Of a stretch of DNA of 64,000 nt, positions 34,706 to 47,546 are shown one piece after another. The stretch spans positions 26,593 through 90,592 of the forward strand of contig JACSDG010000001.1 of the NCBI GenBank assembly GCA_015660855.1, read 5' to 3'. Under the pieces are notes generated by a model. The model did not search any database and was not told the DNA's origin. It was given only the letters and a program-made list of their open reading frames with translations. The position numbers and the translations under genes were made by a program. Position 1 is the first letter of the stretch. The number at the start of each line of letters is the position of its first letter. This stretch comes from Magnetococcales bacterium. GTDB lineage: Bacteria > Pseudomonadota > Magnetococcia > Magnetococcales > UBA8363.

Positions 34706-37700
34706 ATGGCCCTTACCTTCACAGAAAAAAAACGGCTCCGGAAAAATTTTGGCCAGATCCCGACCATTATCGACATCCCCAATCTGATTGCCATCCAGAA
34801 GCAATCCTTTGCGCGGTTTCTGCAGGAGGATACCCCTCTGGAGGAACGCAGGGACATGGGTTTGCATGGGGTGTTTAAGTCGGTATTGCCGATTCAGGAT
34901 TATGCTGGAACCATCAGCCTGGAGTATGTCAGTTATACTCTGGGGGAGCCTAAGTATGACATGGAGGAGTGTCTCCAGAGGGGAATGACTTTTTCGGCCC
35001 CTTTGAAGGTGGTTTTTCGCCTGATCATTTGGGAGGAGAATCCCGATACTGGGGCGACGACGGTTCAGGAGGTTAAGGAACAGGACGTGTATTTGGGGGA
35101 AATGCCCCTGATGACGCCGACGGGGACGTTTATCGTCAACGGGACGGAGCGTGTTATTGTTTCCCAGATGCATCGGTCGCCGGGTGTCTTTTTTGACCAT
35201 GACAAAGGCAAATCCCACAGTTCGGGCAAGTTTCTTTTTTCTGCCCGGATTATTCCTTATCGTGGTTCGTGGCTCGATTTTGAATTCGATCCCAAGGATT
35301 ATCTGTTTGCCCGGATTGATCGGCGGCGCAAGCTCCCTGTGACCACCCTGCTTCGGGCCATGGGGATGACCTCCGAGGAGATATTGGCGCGGTATTATGA
35401 TCGTGAAACCTACCGTAAGACGGGAGTGATCTGGGAAAAGCGGTTGGATGCGGATCGATTGATCGGCAGCCGGCCCAATTTTGCCATTGTGGATCCCCAT
35501 AATGGTGAGGAGCTTGTCAAACCCAAGCGCAAGGTGACGGCGCGTGCGGTGCGCAAGATCAAGGAGCTTGGGCTGGAGTGGATTCAGGTTCCTGCCGAGG
35601 ATCTTGTGGGTCGGCATGTCGTGGCTGATCTGAAGGACAGGGAAGGGCGTTTGTTGCTGGAGGCGGGCAAGGAAATCTCGGAAAATGTGATATTGGAGAT
35701 TGATCATGCCGGGCTGACCACCATCGAGGTTCTTTATATCGACCAGGTCAATATTGGCTCCTATTTGGTTGCCACACTGAATATCGACAAGAATCAGACA
35801 CCCGAAGAGGCGTTGATTGACATTTATCGGATGATGCGTCCCGGGGAGCCCCCCACGGTGGATGCTGCCACCAATCTGTTCAACAATCTGTTCTTCAATT
35901 CGGACCGCTACGATTTGTCGTCGGTGGGCCGAATGAAGATGAACAAAAGGTTGAATGTGGACTGTCCGTTGGAGATCCGGGTATTGCGCAAGGATGACAT
36001 TCTGAGCGTGGTGGATGTGTTGTTGAAGTTGAAGGATGGGCATGGTCGGGTGGACGACATCGATCATCTGGGCAATCGCCGGGTTCGCTCGGTGGGGGAG
36101 TTGTTGGAAAACCAGGTGAGGATTGGACTGGTGCGGATGGAGAGGGCGATCCGGGAGCGTATGTCGTCGGCGGAGACGGAGAGTTTGATGCCGCACGACA
36201 TCATGAATTCCAAGCCTTTTTCTGCGGTGATTCGTGAGTTTTTTGGTTCGTCGCAATTGTCCCAGTTTATGGATCAGACCAATCCTTTGTCGGAAATAAC
36301 CCACAAACGGCGGCTGTCGGCATTGGGGCCTGGTGGGATGACGCGGGAGCGGGCGGGGTTTGAGGTGCGCGACGTGCATCCGACCCATTATGGACGCATC
36401 TGTCCCATCGAGACGCCGGAAGGGCCTAATATTGGTTTGATCAACAGTTTGTCCACCTATGCGCGGATCAACGAGTTTGGGTTCATCGAAAGCCCCTATC
36501 GGCGCGTGGCGGATGGCAAGGTTCAGGGGGAGGTTGCCTATCTTTCCGCGATTGAGGAAGAAAACTTTGTCATTGCCCAGGCGAATGCGGCGTTGGACGC
36601 CGGCGGGAATTTCATGGGAGAGTTGATTCAGTGTCGGCACAAGCTTGAGTTTTCGGCAGCGGGTCCGGACCGGATCCAGTACATGGACGTTTCACCGAAG
36701 CAGATTGTGTCGGTTGCCGCAGCCTTGATCCCCTTCCTGGAGAATGATGACGCCAACCGCGCCTTGATGGGATCCAACATGCAGAGGCAGGCGGTGCCAT
36801 TGATCAAGACCGATGCCCCCCTGGTGGGTACGGGGATGGAGGGGGTTGTGGCGCGGGATTCCGGGGTGACGATTGTGTGTCGCCGCACGGGGGTGGTGGA
36901 AGAGGTGGAAGCTTCGCGTATCGTCGTGAAGGCGGATGAAGAGCCGGGTTCCACGGAACCGGGTGTGGATATTTACAACCTGATCAAGTTTTCCCGCTCC
37001 AACCAGAATACCTGCATCAACCAGACGCCGTTGGTGCGGGCGGGTGAGAGGGTGAACAAGGGGGACATCATAGCCGATGGTCCCAGTACCGAGTGGGGTG
37101 AGTTGGCCCTCGGGCGCAACGTCCTGGTGGCGTTCATGCCTTGGAACGGTTACAACTTTGAAGACTCGATTTTGATCTCGGAGCGGTTGGTTCAGGATGA
37201 TATTTTTACATCGATTCACATCGATGAGTTTGAGGTGATGGCGCGGGACACCAAGTTGGGTGCCGAGGAAATTACCCGGGATATGCCCAACGTTGGTGAA
37301 GATGCGCTGAGGAATCTGGATGATTCCGGGATTATCTATGTCGGGGCCGAGGTCAAGGCCGGGGACATTTTGGTGGGTAAGGTCACCCCCAAGGGTGAGA
37401 CGCAGCTGACTCCGGAGGAAAAGCTGTTGCGCGCCATTTTTGGCGAAAAGGCTTCGGATGTTCGGGATACCTCTTTGCGGTTGCCGCCGGGGGTATCGGG
37501 GACCGTTGTGGATGTTCGGGTGTTTTCCCGGAGGGGGTTGGAGAAGGATGAACGGGCCAAGCTGATCGACCAGGATGAGATTGCCCGGTTGCGCAAGGAT
37601 ATGGTTGCGGAGCGGCGGATCATCGAAAAGGATGCCGACGCCCGGATACGTACCATGCTTGTTGGCAAGACGATCCGTGGCGGAAGTGGATTTGTCCCTG

Positions 37701-38791
37701 GGACTGCCCTGACGGAAGAGCATTTGGATCGGATGGGTCCGAAGAAATGGGACAGCTTGGTCCTTGAAGACGATGCCCTGACGCAGCAGATTGAGGGGAT
37801 ACGCAGCCATGTGGAGAAGGTTGCCAATCAGTTGCAGAAGCGTTTTGATGGCAAGGTGGAAAAACTGGAGCGTGGAGATGATCTTCCCCCCGGTGGGTTG
37901 AAGATGGTGAAGGTTTACATTGCGGTGAAGCGTAAACTGCAACCCGGTGACAAAATGGCGGGGCGGCACGGCAACAAGGGTGTGATCTCCAAGATCAATC
38001 CTATCGAGGATATGCCGCACCTTGAAGATGGTACACCGGTGGACATTGTTTTGAATCCGTTGGGTGTGCCTTCGCGTATGAATGTGGGGCAGATTCTGGA
38101 GACTCATCTGGGCTGGGCCGCCAAGGGCATGGGGCGGAAAATCGGGGAGATCATGGACCAGTATGAGAGAACCGCTGAAGCGGCTCCGATGCGGGAGTTT
38201 ATGGGAAGGGTTTTTGATGGTCACAAGGAGAAGGATGACATCAGCGAACTGACCGATGATGATCTGTTTACCATGGGGGAGAATTTGCGCCATGGGGTTC
38301 CGGTGGCCTCTCCGGTTTTTGACGGGGCGACGGAAAGCGAGATTGTCAAATGGCTGAAAATGGCGGGTTTGCCCGAGTCGGGGCAGGTGCGCCTGATCGA
38401 TGGCCGCACGGGTGAATATTTTGACCGGCCTGTGACTGTTGGTTACATTTACATGTTAAAACTGCACCATCTGGTGGACGACAAGATTCATGCTCGTTCC
38501 ATTGGACCGTATTCGTTGGTGACGCAGCAGCCGTTGGGTGGCAAGGCCCAGTTTGGTGGTCAGCGGTTTGGTGAAATGGAAGTTTGGGCGCTTGAGGCCT
38601 ATGGTGCGGCGTATACGTTGCAGGAAATGTTGACGGTCAAATCGGACGATGTGGCAGGTCGAACCAAGATCTATGAAGCCATCGTCAAGGGTGATGACAC
38701 ATTCGAGGCGGGCATCCCTGAATCATTCAATGTTTTGATCAAGGAATTGCAGTCGTTGGCCTTGGATGTGGAGTTGAAGCCATCCGAATGA
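34706..38791 (+). CDS. rpoB: DNA-directed RNA polymerase subunit beta
   Basis: A 1361-residue beta subunit. Landmarks are the N-terminal lobe ([15 protein letters not shown]), the rifampicin-region segment [31 protein letters not shown] written here in parts as [15 protein letters not shown] and [12 protein letters not shown], the [12 protein letters not shown] motif, the [14 protein letters not shown] motif and the C-terminal [27 protein letters not shown] region. The rifampicin residues D, H and S are the susceptible forms. It begins with ATG 34706 and GGAG-type purines upstream. It ends 320 bp before the rpoC start. Confidence 0.98.
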   Translation: MALTFTEKKRLRKNFGQIPTIIDIPNLIAIQKQSFARFLQEDTPLEERRDMGLHGVFKSVLPIQDYAGTISLEYVSYTLGEPKYDMEECLQRGMTFSAPLKVVFRLIIWEENPDTGATTVQEVKEQDVYLGEMPLMTPTGTFIVNGTERVIVSQMHRSPGVFFDHDKGKSHSSGKFLFSARIIPYRGSWLDFEFDPKDYLFARIDRRRKLPVTTLLRAMGMTSEEILARYYDRETYRKTGVIWEKRLDADRLIGSRPNFAIVDPHNGEELVKPKRKVTARAVRKIKELGLEWIQVPAEDLVGRHVVADLKDREGRLLLEAGKEISENVILEIDHAGLTTIEVLYIDQVNIGSYLVATLNIDKNQTPEEALIDIYRMMRPGEPPTVDAATNLFNNLFFNSDRYDLSSVGRMKMNKRLNVDCPLEIRVLRKDDILSVVDVLLKLKDGHGRVDDIDHLGNRRVRSVGELLENQVRIGLVRMERAIRERMSSAETESLMPHDIMNSKPFSAVIREFFGSSQLSQFMDQTNPLSEITHKRRLSALGPGGMTRERAGFEVRDVHPTHYGRICPIETPEGPNIGLINSLSTYARINEFGFIESPYRRVADGKVQGEVAYLSAIEEENFVIAQANAALDAGGNFMGELIQCRHKLEFSAAGPDRIQYMDVSPKQIVSVAAALIPFLENDDANRALMGSNMQRQAVPLIKTDAPLVGTGMEGVVARDSGVTIVCRRTGVVEEVEASRIVVKADEEPGSTEPGVDIYNLIKFSRSNQNTCINQTPLVRAGERVNKGDIIADGPSTEWGELALGRNVLVAFMPWNGYNFEDSILISERLVQDDIFTSIHIDEFEVMARDTKLGAEEITRDMPNVGEDALRNLDDSGIIYVGAEVKAGDILVGKVTPKGETQLTPEEKLLRAIFGEKASDVRDTSLRLPPGVSGTVVDVRVFSRRGLEKDERAKLIDQDEIARLRKDMVAERRIIEKDADARIRTMLVGKTIRGGSGFVPGTALTEEHLDRMGPKKWDSLVLEDDALTQQIEGIRSHVEKVANQLQKRFDGKVEKLERGDDLPPGGLKMVKVYIAVKRKLQPGDKMAGRHGNKGVISKINPIEDMPHLEDGTPVDIVLNPLGVPSRMNVGQILETHLGWAAKGMGRKIGEIMDQYERTAEAAPMREFMGRVFDGHKEKDDISELTDDDLFTMGENLRHGVPVASPVFDGATESEIVKWLKMAGLPESGQVRLIDGRTGEYFDRPVTVGYIYMLKLHHLVDDKIHARSIGPYSLVTQQPLGGKAQFGGQRFGEMEVWALEAYGAAYTLQEMLTVKSDDVAGRTKIYEAIVKGDDTFEAGIPESFNVLIKELQSLALDVELKPSE

Positions 38792-39111
38792 GTTGTGTTG
38801 CCGCGTTCCGCCGGGGCTTGATACTTGAAAGTGGGTTGGTGCTTTGGGGTGCCGGGCCGGTGGCGGGGGTGATGACGGGTCAGAGGATTGAGGCGAAGGG
38901 TGTCTTATTAGTGATGGGGGCCAATGGTGCTTGCATGAATCAGGCGGTTGATGCGTTTGGGTTGGGGTGAGGTGTTGTTTGTGTTCCCTTCTTGTTGGGG
39001 GGCTGTCTCCGGTCTGTTGCGCATGGCGGGATAAAAGCGGTAGTACGGAGGGTTGTGTTTGTTTGTTGCGACTTTCTGGCTGATCATATTGGATCATTGG
39101 GGAGCTTTGAT
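38792..39111 (+). other. long rpoB-rpoC spacer
   Basis: 320 bp without a convincing gene. A short frame overlapping the rpoB stop and an open stretch in the rpoC frame exist, but neither has a ribosome binding site or a recognisable product. T- and G-rich sequence is conspicuous. No terminator-type hairpin is evident, so rpoB and rpoC are presumably still co-transcribed. Confidence 0.5.
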
Positions 39112-42100
39112 GTGAGTCAAAATCCACAGCAGAACATATTCAAGATTTTTTCGCGCCCGAGCCTGGGGCAAAATTTTGATGGTATACGCATCTCCATAGC
39201 CTCTCCGGAGAAGATTCGCGCTTGGTCCTATGGCGAGGTTCGCAAGCCGGAGACGATCAATTACAGAACCTTCAAGCCGGAACGTGACGGGCTTTTTTGC
39301 GCCAAGATTTTTGGTCCGGTGAAGGATTATGAATGTTTGTGCGGCAAGTACAAGCGGTTGAAGCACCGTGGTGTGGTTTGTGAAAAGTGTGGTGTGGAGG
39401 TTATTCAGTCGAAGGTCAGGCGGGAGCGGGTTGGGCATATTGAGTTGGCCTCGCCGGTGGCGCACATATGGTTTTTAAAGTCTTTACCGAGCCGGATTGG
39501 TCTTTTGCTGGACATGACCTTGAAGGATTTGGAGCGGGTTTTATATTTTGAAAATTTTGTCATTCTTGAGGGGGGGATGACCCCGCTGAAGAAAGGTGAG
39601 TTATTGACGGAGGATCGCTATCATCAGTTGCAGGAGGAATTTGGCGACGAATTCAAGGCGGGGATTGGTGCCGAGGCGATCCGGGAGATGCTGTCGGGGA
39701 TGAACATACCCGGGCAGATAGAGACATTGCGGGAGGAGTTGTCGTCCACCAGTTCCGAGGCGCGGCGCAAGAAGATTGTCAAGCGTCTGCACACCCTGGA
39801 GGCGTTTCAGGAATCGGGGAATCGTCCGGAGTGGATGGTTTTGGAGGTGATTCCGGTGATACCGCCGGAACTCAGGCCGTTGGTGCCGTTGGATGGTGGG
39901 CGTTTTGCGACCTCGGATTTGAATGATCTGTACCGTCGGGTCATCAATCGCAACAATCGTTTAAAGCGTCTGCATGAGCTGCGTGCCCCGGACATCATCA
40001 TTCGCAATGAGAAAAGGATGTTGCAGGAAAGCGTTGATGCGTTGTTCGATAATGGTCGGCGCGGCCGGGTGATTACCGGCACCAACAAGAGGCCGTTGAA
40101 ATCGCTTTCGGAAATGCTCAAGGGCAAACAGGGGCGGTTTCGTTTGAATCTGTTGGGTAAGCGCGTCGATTATTCGGGGCGTTCGGTGATTGTGGTGGGT
40201 CCTGAGCTTAAGTTGCACGAGTGCGGGTTGCCGAAAAAAATGGCGTTGGAGCTTTTTAAACCGTTTATTTACAACCGGTTGGAAGAGAAGGGGTTATCAA
40301 CGACCATCAAGGCTGCCAAACGGATGGTGGAGAAGGAGCGTCCCGAGGTATGGGATATTCTGGAGGAGGTCATTCGGGAGCATCCGGTGCTTCTCAATCG
40401 GGCACCGACGCTGCATCGGTTGGGGATTCAGGCTTTCGAGCCTAAGTTGATCGAAGGCAAGGCGATTCAGTTGCACCCGTTGGTATGTACGGCGTTCAAC
40501 GCCGATTTTGACGGCGACCAGATGGCGGTGCATGTACCGTTGTCGGTGGAGGCGCAGATTGAGGCCAGGGTGTTGATGATGTCCACCAACAACATTCTGT
40601 CGCCGGCCAACGGAAAACCGATCATTGTCCCGACCCAGGACATTATTTTGGGGTTGTATTATATGACCTCCGAGAGGGTTAACGTCCGGGGGGAGGGGAT
40701 GGTGTTTTCCTCGCCGCTGGAGGTGCGTCAGGCCTATGATTCGGGGGTTTTGGATTTGCATGCGCGCATTGTCTGTCGTTTTCGTGGAGAGCGGGTGTCG
40801 ACGACGGTGGGGCGCATTTTGTTGACGGAGATTTTGCCGGCGGACTTGCCGTTTTCCAAGATCAACCGTTTGCAGACCAAGAAGGATGTGGCGGGTTTGA
40901 TCGATCAGGTATACCGTCTGTGTGGTACGAAAGAGACGTGTATTTTTGCGGATCGTTTGATGAATGTTGGCTTTGCCATGGCCGCCAAGGCGGGGATTTC
41001 GTTTGGCAAGGATGATCTGGTCATTCCCGACTCGAAGAAGGGTTTGGTGGATGAATCCCAGAACAAGGTCAAGGAAATCGAGCAGCAGTATACCGATGGG
41101 TTGATCACTGAGGGGGAGAAATACAACAAGGTGGTAGACATTTGGTCACAGTGTACGGAGCGAGTCGCTGAGGAGATGATGCGTGCCATTTCGACGGAAG
41201 AGGTGATGGATGCGAGTGGAAAGAGTGTGGAGCAGCCCTCTTTCAACTCCATTTTTATGATGGCCAATTCGGGAGCCAGGGGGTCGGCGGCGCAGATGCG
41301 GCAGTTGGCGGGGATGCGTGGTCTCATGGCCAAGCCATCGGGGGAGATCATCGAAGCTCCCATTACCGCCAATTTTCGTGAAGGGTTGACGGTGTTGCAG
41401 TATTTCATCTCTACGCACGGGGCGCGTAAGGGGTTGGCGGACACGGCGTTGAAGACGGCCAACTCGGGGTATTTGACCCGGCGTCTGGTTGACGTTGCCC
41501 AGGATTGTATTGTCCGGGAGATCGATTGTGGCACCGATGAAGGTTTGACCGCCTCGGCCCTTCTTGAGGGTAACGATGTGGTTGAATCGTTGGGTGATCG
41601 TATTCTCGGGCGGGTGCCGGTGGCGGATGTGGTGGATCCGGTGACCGATACGTTGATGGCCAAGGCAGGCCAGATTATGGACGAGGACATTGTCGCCCGC
41701 ATTGAGCAGTCCAACATTGAAACGGTGGTTATACGCTCACCACTGACCTGCGCGACCAAACGCGGGGTGTGTATCAAGTGTTATGGAAGGGATTTGGCTC
41801 GCGGAACGCCGGTGGCCATTGGGGAGGCTGTGGGAGTGATTGCGGCCCAATCCATTGGTGAGCCGGGGACGCAGTTGACCATGCGCACGTTTCACATCGG
41901 TGGTACCGCCTCCCGAACGGTGGAGCAGTCCACCATTGAGTCGGTGAAAGGGGGTATGGTTCGCTACCATGGATTGATCACGGTGGTGGACCGCAACGGG
42001 CAGAATGTGGTTTTGTCGCGTAACGGCGAGATTTCCATTCATGAACCGAGACATGTGGAAGACGGTAGTGGCGACGAAAAGTTGGAGCATGGTCGTGAAA

Positions 42101-43275
42101 GGGAACGTTATCGTGCCCCTTATGGGTCCCGGTTGACGGTTCCGGATGGTGGTGTGATCGAGGCCAAGCGCAAGTTGGCGGAATGGGATCCGTTTGCTTC
42201 TCCGATCATCACTGAAATGGAAGGTCAGGTCAGGTTTGGCGACCTCCAGGAAGGGGTGACGTTGCGCGAGGTCATGGACGAGACGACGGGTTTGACTTCG
42301 TTGGAGGTTATGGAATGGAAGAGCCAGGGTCGCAAGACCGACATGAGGCCAAGGTTGGCCCTGTTGAATCCGGAGACGGGTGAGGCATTGGTTTCGGCGA
42401 ATGGTTCCGATGTGCAGTATTATCTTCCGGTGGGGGCGGTGATTGTCACCCGGGAAGGTGAGCACGTCAAAGCGGGGGATATTATTGCCAAGATGCCGCG
42501 GCAGATTTCCAAGACGCGTGATATTACGGGTGGTTTGCCGCGCGTGGTGGAATTGTTCGAGGCGCGCAAACCCAAGGAATTTGCCATTATTTGCGAGAAT
42601 GATGGTGTCGTCACCTTTGGCAAGGATTTGAAGGGCAAGAGGCGGATCGTTGTGACTCCGGAGGACGGGGCGGCCAAAGAGTATTTGATTCCCAAAGGCA
42701 AGCAGTTGGCGGTCAACGATGGCGACTATGTGCGTCGCGGTGAGCCTTTGATGGAGGGTGCGCTGGTGCCGCAGGACATCCTCAAAGTGTTGGGACTTGA
42801 GGCGTTGTGTCGCTTCATGGTGAATGAAATCCAGGAGGTTTACCGGTTGCAGGGTGTGAAGATTAACGACAAGCACATTGAAGTGATCGTGCGGCAGATG
42901 TTGCAGAAGGTATCCATTCGTTCCACGGGCGATACGACCTTTGTGGTTGGGGAGGCTGTGGAGAGAATGGCGTTTGATGTGGAGAATCAGCGTGTCCGCA
43001 AACGTGGTGGGACGCCGGCGACGGCGACGCCGTTGTTGCTGGGCATTACCAAGGCGTCGTTGTCCACACCGTCGTTTATTTCGGCGGCTTCGTTCCAGGA
43101 GACGACCCGAGTATTGACCGAGGCGACGATTTCGGGTCGGGTGGATACGTTGACAGGGCTGAAAGAGAATGTGATTGTGGGCCGGTTGGTCCCTGCGGGG
43201 ACAGGGAGGGCCAAGGAAGTGTTGACCAGGGGTGCGAAGATGGAGGAGCCTGAGATGCTGGCGACGGGAAGCTGA
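39112..43275 (+). CDS. rpoC: DNA-directed RNA polymerase subunit beta'
   Basis: A 1387-residue beta' subunit. The start GTG 39112 ([10 protein letters not shown] follows) is supported by GGGGAG 8 bp upstream; the frame is open further 5' but encodes nothing conserved. Landmarks are the N-terminal zinc site ([20 protein letters not shown], residues about 72-91), the catalytic N463-A-D465-F-D467-G-D469 motif, the bridge helix region and a second zinc site ([15 protein letters not shown]). No intein or large lineage insertion is seen. Confidence 0.98.
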   Translation: MSQNPQQNIFKIFSRPSLGQNFDGIRISIASPEKIRAWSYGEVRKPETINYRTFKPERDGLFCAKIFGPVKDYECLCGKYKRLKHRGVVCEKCGVEVIQSKVRRERVGHIELASPVAHIWFLKSLPSRIGLLLDMTLKDLERVLYFENFVILEGGMTPLKKGELLTEDRYHQLQEEFGDEFKAGIGAEAIREMLSGMNIPGQIETLREELSSTSSEARRKKIVKRLHTLEAFQESGNRPEWMVLEVIPVIPPELRPLVPLDGGRFATSDLNDLYRRVINRNNRLKRLHELRAPDIIIRNEKRMLQESVDALFDNGRRGRVITGTNKRPLKSLSEMLKGKQGRFRLNLLGKRVDYSGRSVIVVGPELKLHECGLPKKMALELFKPFIYNRLEEKGLSTTIKAAKRMVEKERPEVWDILEEVIREHPVLLNRAPTLHRLGIQAFEPKLIEGKAIQLHPLVCTAFNADFDGDQMAVHVPLSVEAQIEARVLMMSTNNILSPANGKPIIVPTQDIILGLYYMTSERVNVRGEGMVFSSPLEVRQAYDSGVLDLHARIVCRFRGERVSTTVGRILLTEILPADLPFSKINRLQTKKDVAGLIDQVYRLCGTKETCIFADRLMNVGFAMAAKAGISFGKDDLVIPDSKKGLVDESQNKVKEIEQQYTDGLITEGEKYNKVVDIWSQCTERVAEEMMRAISTEEVMDASGKSVEQPSFNSIFMMANSGARGSAAQMRQLAGMRGLMAKPSGEIIEAPITANFREGLTVLQYFISTHGARKGLADTALKTANSGYLTRRLVDVAQDCIVREIDCGTDEGLTASALLEGNDVVESLGDRILGRVPVADVVDPVTDTLMAKAGQIMDEDIVARIEQSNIETVVIRSPLTCATKRGVCIKCYGRDLARGTPVAIGEAVGVIAAQSIGEPGTQLTMRTFHIGGTASRTVEQSTIESVKGGMVRYHGLITVVDRNGQNVVLSRNGEISIHEPRHVEDGSGDEKLEHGRERERYRAPYGSRLTVPDGGVIEAKRKLAEWDPFASPIITEMEGQVRFGDLQEGVTLREVMDETTGLTSLEVMEWKSQGRKTDMRPRLALLNPETGEALVSANGSDVQYYLPVGAVIVTREGEHVKAGDIIAKMPRQISKTRDITGGLPRVVELFEARKPKEFAIICENDGVVTFGKDLKGKRRIVVTPEDGAAKEYLIPKGKQLAVNDGDYVRRGEPLMEGALVPQDILKVLGLEALCRFMVNEIQEVYRLQGVKINDKHIEVIVRQMLQKVSIRSTGDTTFVVGEAVERMAFDVENQRVRKRGGTPATATPLLLGITKASLSTPSFISAASFQETTRVLTEATISGRVDTLTGLKENVIVGRLVPAGTGRAKEVLTRGAKMEEPEMLATGS

Positions 43276-43358
43276 GGGTTGGGGCATGCGTGGTGCCGTG
43301 TGATGAATCCATGCGGATGAGTTGCGGAGGCATCGGCGATTTCTTGTGAGCGAAAATA

Positions 43359-43916
43359 ATGGCTGATTGTGTTTTTTTGTCGGATTCTATTCTGGACTAC
43401 ATGGCGGCTTATGAGGCCATAGAGTCTGAAGTGGAGAGGACGGCAGATCTACTCAATAGGACTATTATATGTGATTTTAAAATTTTCCATGATTGTTGTA
43501 TTCAAACACATAAGGCAATTAAGTCGCTCAATCTCATTGATGGGGTCAGAGATCCGAATTGTCTGAAAGTAGCGGGGGCGTTTGCTTTCTGGATCAGGAA
43601 ACTGAAGCCTTTCAGGTTTCTTTCTGCTTCGGAGTTGCTGTAGTATGCCGAGCTTGGGGTTACGTGTGTTATTAACGTTGAGCTTCTTGGGCGAAATGAT
43701 GGCGATGACGATGATGGAAGTGGATTGTTTGTCAATGAGATTATCGCAGTCGCGGTTGGATGTGCGATTGCCAGTAACGGAGTTCAACAGGTTGTGAAAT
43801 TTTCGTCGACGAGGATCTACCACGACCTGATAGTAGGCCTTAGATACAGGGCCTATTCGGAGAATGCCGTGAGCATGGTGATCGAAGCCGCTTCATCCCA
43901 GGTCGTTGAGGGTTGA
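43359..43916 (+). pseudogene. unrecognised gene with one in-frame TAG
   Basis: A frame runs from ATG 43359 to TGA 43914-43916 with a single interruption, TAG at 43641-43643. Without that stop it would encode 185 residues: 94 before and 90 after. Both halves look like protein: the first has a helical N terminus (DYMAAYEAIESEVERTADLL) and an FWIRKLKPFRF stretch, the second a hydrophobic core (NEIIAVAVGCAIASNGV) and a helical end. No family is recognised. It stands in the usually tight rpoC-rpsL interval with a small gene following 11 bp later. A nonsense mutation, a sequencing error or programmed readthrough could each explain it. Confidence 0.6.
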
Positions 43917-43927
43917 GGAGTACGGAA

Positions 43928-44134
43928 ATGGAAAAAAAAGTGGTCAAATCGTTTTGCATCAATAAGGGCGGCCTGAAGGGTGGGGGGCTGGAGAAATCTT
44001 TGCACCCATATGCCGGGAATAAATCTGTGGATATGGATTGCTCGGAGTTAAAGCGGCGTGTCGATGCCTTTCATGAGGAAAACAAGGAAGTGATTCGTGG
44101 AGCCATCGATATGTTAAGGGGTGGCATCGCTTAG
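43928..44134 (+). CDS. small hypothetical protein in the rpoC-rpsL gap
   Basis: A 68-residue frame from ATG 43928 with GAGGAG 8 bp upstream. The first half is Gly/Lys-rich (INKGGLKGGGLEKS); the second half is a charged helix (CSELKRRVDAFHEENKEVI). No family is recognised. It follows the interrupted gene by 11 bp and the GAGGAG site overlaps that gene's stop, so the two form one accessory unit. The good ribosome binding site suggests it is real. Confidence 0.6.
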   Translation: MEKKVVKSFCINKGGLKGGGLEKSLHPYAGNKSVDMDCSELKRRVDAFHEENKEVIRGAIDMLRGGIA

Positions 44135-44467
44135 ATAATGAAGCGTGGCTTCAAGTTTGCGTTTGCGAAGGTGCAGATTGTTTGTTGCGTTGGATTCGGG
44201 CGTAGGGATTGTCTGCGGTGGCGTTTGGGGGCGGTGGCGGTCAAAATCGGGGGGGGGTGGTTTACGCAGGTGTTTTCTGAGTTGGATCCTGCTTGGATCG
44301 GCGTGAGGGAGTCATGTTTTTTGGTGCTGGTGGGACCGGTGGAATGTGTGATGAAAAAATGTTCTACGAAACACTTGACACCGGCAATTTTCAGGTTAGT
44401 ATGAGGGGCTTTTTTGAAACAGGTAGGTTCACAGATGGTCCAGCGCGACCTTGGAGTTAATTGATCG
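44135..44467 (+). other. leader of the rpsL-rpsG-fusA operon
   Basis: 333 bp with no supported gene; an 88-codon frame at 44138 has poor composition. It holds a G9 run at 44249-44257 and a good promoter at 44375-44402, which gives a leader of about 60 nt before rpsL. This suggests that the str operon has its own promoter despite lying after rpoC. Confidence 0.55.
44375..44402 (+). promoter_or_regulatory. candidate promoter for rpsL-rpsG-fusA-tuf
   Basis: TTGACA at 44375-44380 (perfect -35), a 16-bp spacer, and TAGTAT at 44397-44402 (4 of 6). It is 65 bp before the rpsL ATG. Confidence 0.6.
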
Positions 44468-44839
44468 ATGCCGACATTCAACCAACTGGTCCGTCATGGA
44501 CGTAAGGCTCAGAAGAAAAAAACCAACGTTCCGGCAATGGAGGCGTGTCCGCAACGTCGCGGTGTTTGTACCCGCGTGTACACGACGACACCCAAAAAGC
44601 CGAACTCAGCGTTGCGCAAGGTGGCTCGCGTTCGCTTGACCAATGGACATGAGGTGACGGTCTACATTCCGGGGGAAAGCCACAATCTTCAGGAGCATTC
44701 GGTGGTTCTGGTGCGTGGTGGTCGTGTCAAGGATCTGCCTGGGGTTCGTTATCATATCATCCGTGGGAGTCTTGATACCCAGGGAGTGCAGAATCGCAGG
44801 CAGGGCCGTTCCAAGTATGGTTCAAAGAGGCCCAAATAG
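44468..44839 (+). CDS. rpsL: 30S ribosomal protein S12
   Basis: A 123-residue S12 at the decoding centre. The conserved [16 protein letters not shown] and [14 protein letters not shown] motifs carry the lysines whose loss gives streptomycin resistance, so this is the sensitive form. The ATG lies after a weak purine stretch (TTGGAG). It heads the str operon with rpsG, fusA and tuf. Confidence 0.97.
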   Translation: MPTFNQLVRHGRKAQKKKTNVPAMEACPQRRGVCTRVYTTTPKKPNSALRKVARVRLTNGHEVTVYIPGESHNLQEHSVVLVRGGRVKDLPGVRYHIIRGSLDTQGVQNRRQGRSKYGSKRPK

Positions 44840-44880
44840 ATTGGTGTTGCGTGGATTGTGCCCGAGACCAGGACGTCTGA

Positions 44881-45396
<516 letters not shown>

Positions 45397-45455
45397 TGGT
45401 GGTTGGAAGAAACCGGGAACAGGATTGAAGTCCGCTAAAGATTCAGGGGAAGAAT

Positions 45456-47534
45456 GTGGCAAGGGAAATACCACTGAACAGGGTTCGCAACATCGGCATC
45501 ATGGCGCATATTGATGCGGGTAAGACTACGGTTACGGAGCGAATTCTTTACTATACTGGAAAATCCCACAAGCTGGGTGAAGTCCATGATGGGACGGCGA
45601 CGATGGATTGGATGGCCCAGGAGCAGGAGCGTGGGATCACCATCACTTCGGCGGCGACCACCTGTTTTTGGCAGGATCATCGGGTCAACATCATTGACAC
45701 CCCTGGGCATGTGGATTTTACCATTGAAGTGGAACGTTCCCTGAGGGTTTTGGACGGTGCGGTGGCGGTTTTTTGTTCGGTGGGCGGTGTGCAGCCCCAG
45801 TCCGAGACTGTTTGGCGTCAAGCGGACAGGTACAAGGTTCCCAGGCTGGCTTTTGTCAACAAGATGGACCGAATGGGAGCGAACTTCAAGCGCGTCCTCA
45901 AGATGATGGAGGATCGGTTGAAGGCCAAGCCGTTGCCGTTGCAGTTGCCCATCGGTGAGGAAGAAAAGTTTGTGGGGATGGTGGACTTGGTGACCCGGAA
46001 GGCCCTGATTTTTCAGGATGATACCCTGGGTGCCAAGTATGAGGTTACCGAGCCGCCCGCAGAGATGATGGAAGAAGTGGAGAGCTATCGGGAGCGGTTG
46101 TTGGAGGGGGCGTTGGAGATGGATGACGCCCTGATGGAAAAATATCTTGAAGGGGAAGAAATTGCGGAGGAAGATTTCCGCGCTTGTATACGCAAGGGTG
46201 TGCTGGCGAGTGCCTTTGTGCCGGTTCTGTGTGGATCGGCCTTCAAGAACAAGGGTGTTCAGCCCTTGCTTGATGCGGTAGTGTCTTATTTTCCCGCTCC
46301 GGTGGACACTCCGCCGGTGGAAGGTGAGATGACTTCGACGGGTGAGAAGATGACTCGGCAGCATGGAGATGCGGAACCATTTTCGGCACTGGCCTTCAAG
46401 ATCATGTCGGATCCGTTTGTGGGTTCGCTGACCTTTTTCAGGGTTTACTCGGGGGTTCTGGAATCGGGGTCGTATACTTATAACTCCGGCAAGGACAAGA
46501 GAGAACGCATTGGTCGCCTTATGTTGATGCACGCCAACAAGCGTGAGGACATCAAGGAAGTAAGGACGGGCGACATTGCGGCTGCGGTTGGTTTGAAGTA
46601 TACGACCACGGGGGATACCCTGTGTGCGGAAAAAGATTCGATCATTTTGGAAAGGATGACGTTCCCTGAGCCGGTGATTGCCATCGCCATTGAGCCTAAA
46701 ACCAAGGCGGACCAGGAGAAAATGGGTGTGGCCCTTGGCCGATTGGCCATGGAGGATCCTTCGTTTCGCGTTGAGGTGGATCACGAGACCAACCAGACGA
46801 TTATTTCCGGTATGGGTGAGTTGCACCTGGAAATTCTGGTGGATCGGATGTTCAGGGAATTCAAGGTTGAGGCCAACGTAGGTAAGCCGCAGGTTGCGTA
46901 TCGGGAAACCATCACGAAGTCGGTGGAGCAGGAAGGGCGTTTTGTGCGCCAGTCGGGTGGCCGGGGTCAGTTTGGGCATGTGTGGATCAAACTTGAGCCG
47001 TTGAAGCCTGGCGAGGGTTTTGAATTTGTGGATGCTATCAAGGGTGGGATCGTGCCGCGCGAATACATACCCGCAGTGGAAAAGGGTATTGTGGAGGCCA
47101 TGGTCAGTGGCGTGCGAGCGGGTTATCCGATGGTTGATTTTCGGGTTACCCTGTTCGATGGTTCCTATCATGAGGTGGACTCATCCGAAATGGCCTTCAA
47201 GGTAGCGGGTTCGATGGCCTACAAGGATGGATGCCGGAAGGCGTCACCGGTGTTGTTGGAACCTGTGATGTTTGTCGAGGTGGAAGTTCCCGAGGATTAT
47301 ATGGGAGATGTCATCGGGAATTTGAACTCACGGCGCGGGCAGATTCAGGGGATGGAAAGTGTCGCGGGACACCAGGCGGTTCAAGCCATGGTGCCCTTGG
47401 CCAACATGTTCGGGTATGCCACCGACCTGAGGTCCATGACCCAGGGGAGGGCGACATTCACCATGGAATTTCATCACTATGAGCAGGTGCCTGAAGGAAT
47501 TGCCGACGAGATTGTTGCGAAGGTCAAGGGTTGA
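45456..47534 (+). CDS. fusA: elongation factor G
   Basis: A 692-residue translocase. The GTPase boxes are [16 protein letters not shown] and NKMDR, and the switch I region contains [15 protein letters not shown]. Domains II-V follow with the usual GMGELHLEI and [11 protein letters not shown] motifs. Translation starts at GTG 45456 with AGGGGAAG upstream. It is followed 12 bp later by the second tuf. Confidence 0.98.
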   Translation: MAREIPLNRVRNIGIMAHIDAGKTTVTERILYYTGKSHKLGEVHDGTATMDWMAQEQERGITITSAATTCFWQDHRVNIIDTPGHVDFTIEVERSLRVLDGAVAVFCSVGGVQPQSETVWRQADRYKVPRLAFVNKMDRMGANFKRVLKMMEDRLKAKPLPLQLPIGEEEKFVGMVDLVTRKALIFQDDTLGAKYEVTEPPAEMMEEVESYRERLLEGALEMDDALMEKYLEGEEIAEEDFRACIRKGVLASAFVPVLCGSAFKNKGVQPLLDAVVSYFPAPVDTPPVEGEMTSTGEKMTRQHGDAEPFSALAFKIMSDPFVGSLTFFRVYSGVLESGSYTYNSGKDKRERIGRLMLMHANKREDIKEVRTGDIAAAVGLKYTTTGDTLCAEKDSIILERMTFPEPVIAIAIEPKTKADQEKMGVALGRLAMEDPSFRVEVDHETNQTIISGMGELHLEILVDRMFREFKVEANVGKPQVAYRETITKSVEQEGRFVRQSGGRGQFGHVWIKLEPLKPGEGFEFVDAIKGGIVPREYIPAVEKGIVEAMVSGVRAGYPMVDFRVTLFDGSYHEVDSSEMAFKVAGSMAYKDGCRKASPVLLEPVMFVEVEVPEDYMGDVIGNLNSRRGQIQGMESVAGHQAVQAMVPLANMFGYATDLRSMTQGRATFTMEFHHYEQVPEGIADEIVAKVKG

Positions 47535-47546
47535 GGGGGAAACGCG

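Noticed and set aside
34649..36640. Very long open frame (over 600 codons) on the minus strand opposite rpoB
   Set aside because: It is the mirror of a strongly conserved rpoB region with biased codon use; the product is rich in His, Arg, Pro and Gln with no domain.
38788..38970. 60-codon frame after rpoB
   Set aside because: No ribosome binding site, no conserved pattern and it overlaps the rpoB stop.
41737..43287. Minus-strand frame of about 516 codons opposite rpoC
   Set aside because: Shadow of rpoC codon bias; no motif, low-complexity His/Arg-rich product.
44138..44404. 88-codon frame in the rpsL leader
   Set aside because: Poor ribosome binding site, Cys/Trp-rich composition, and it overlaps the promoter candidate.
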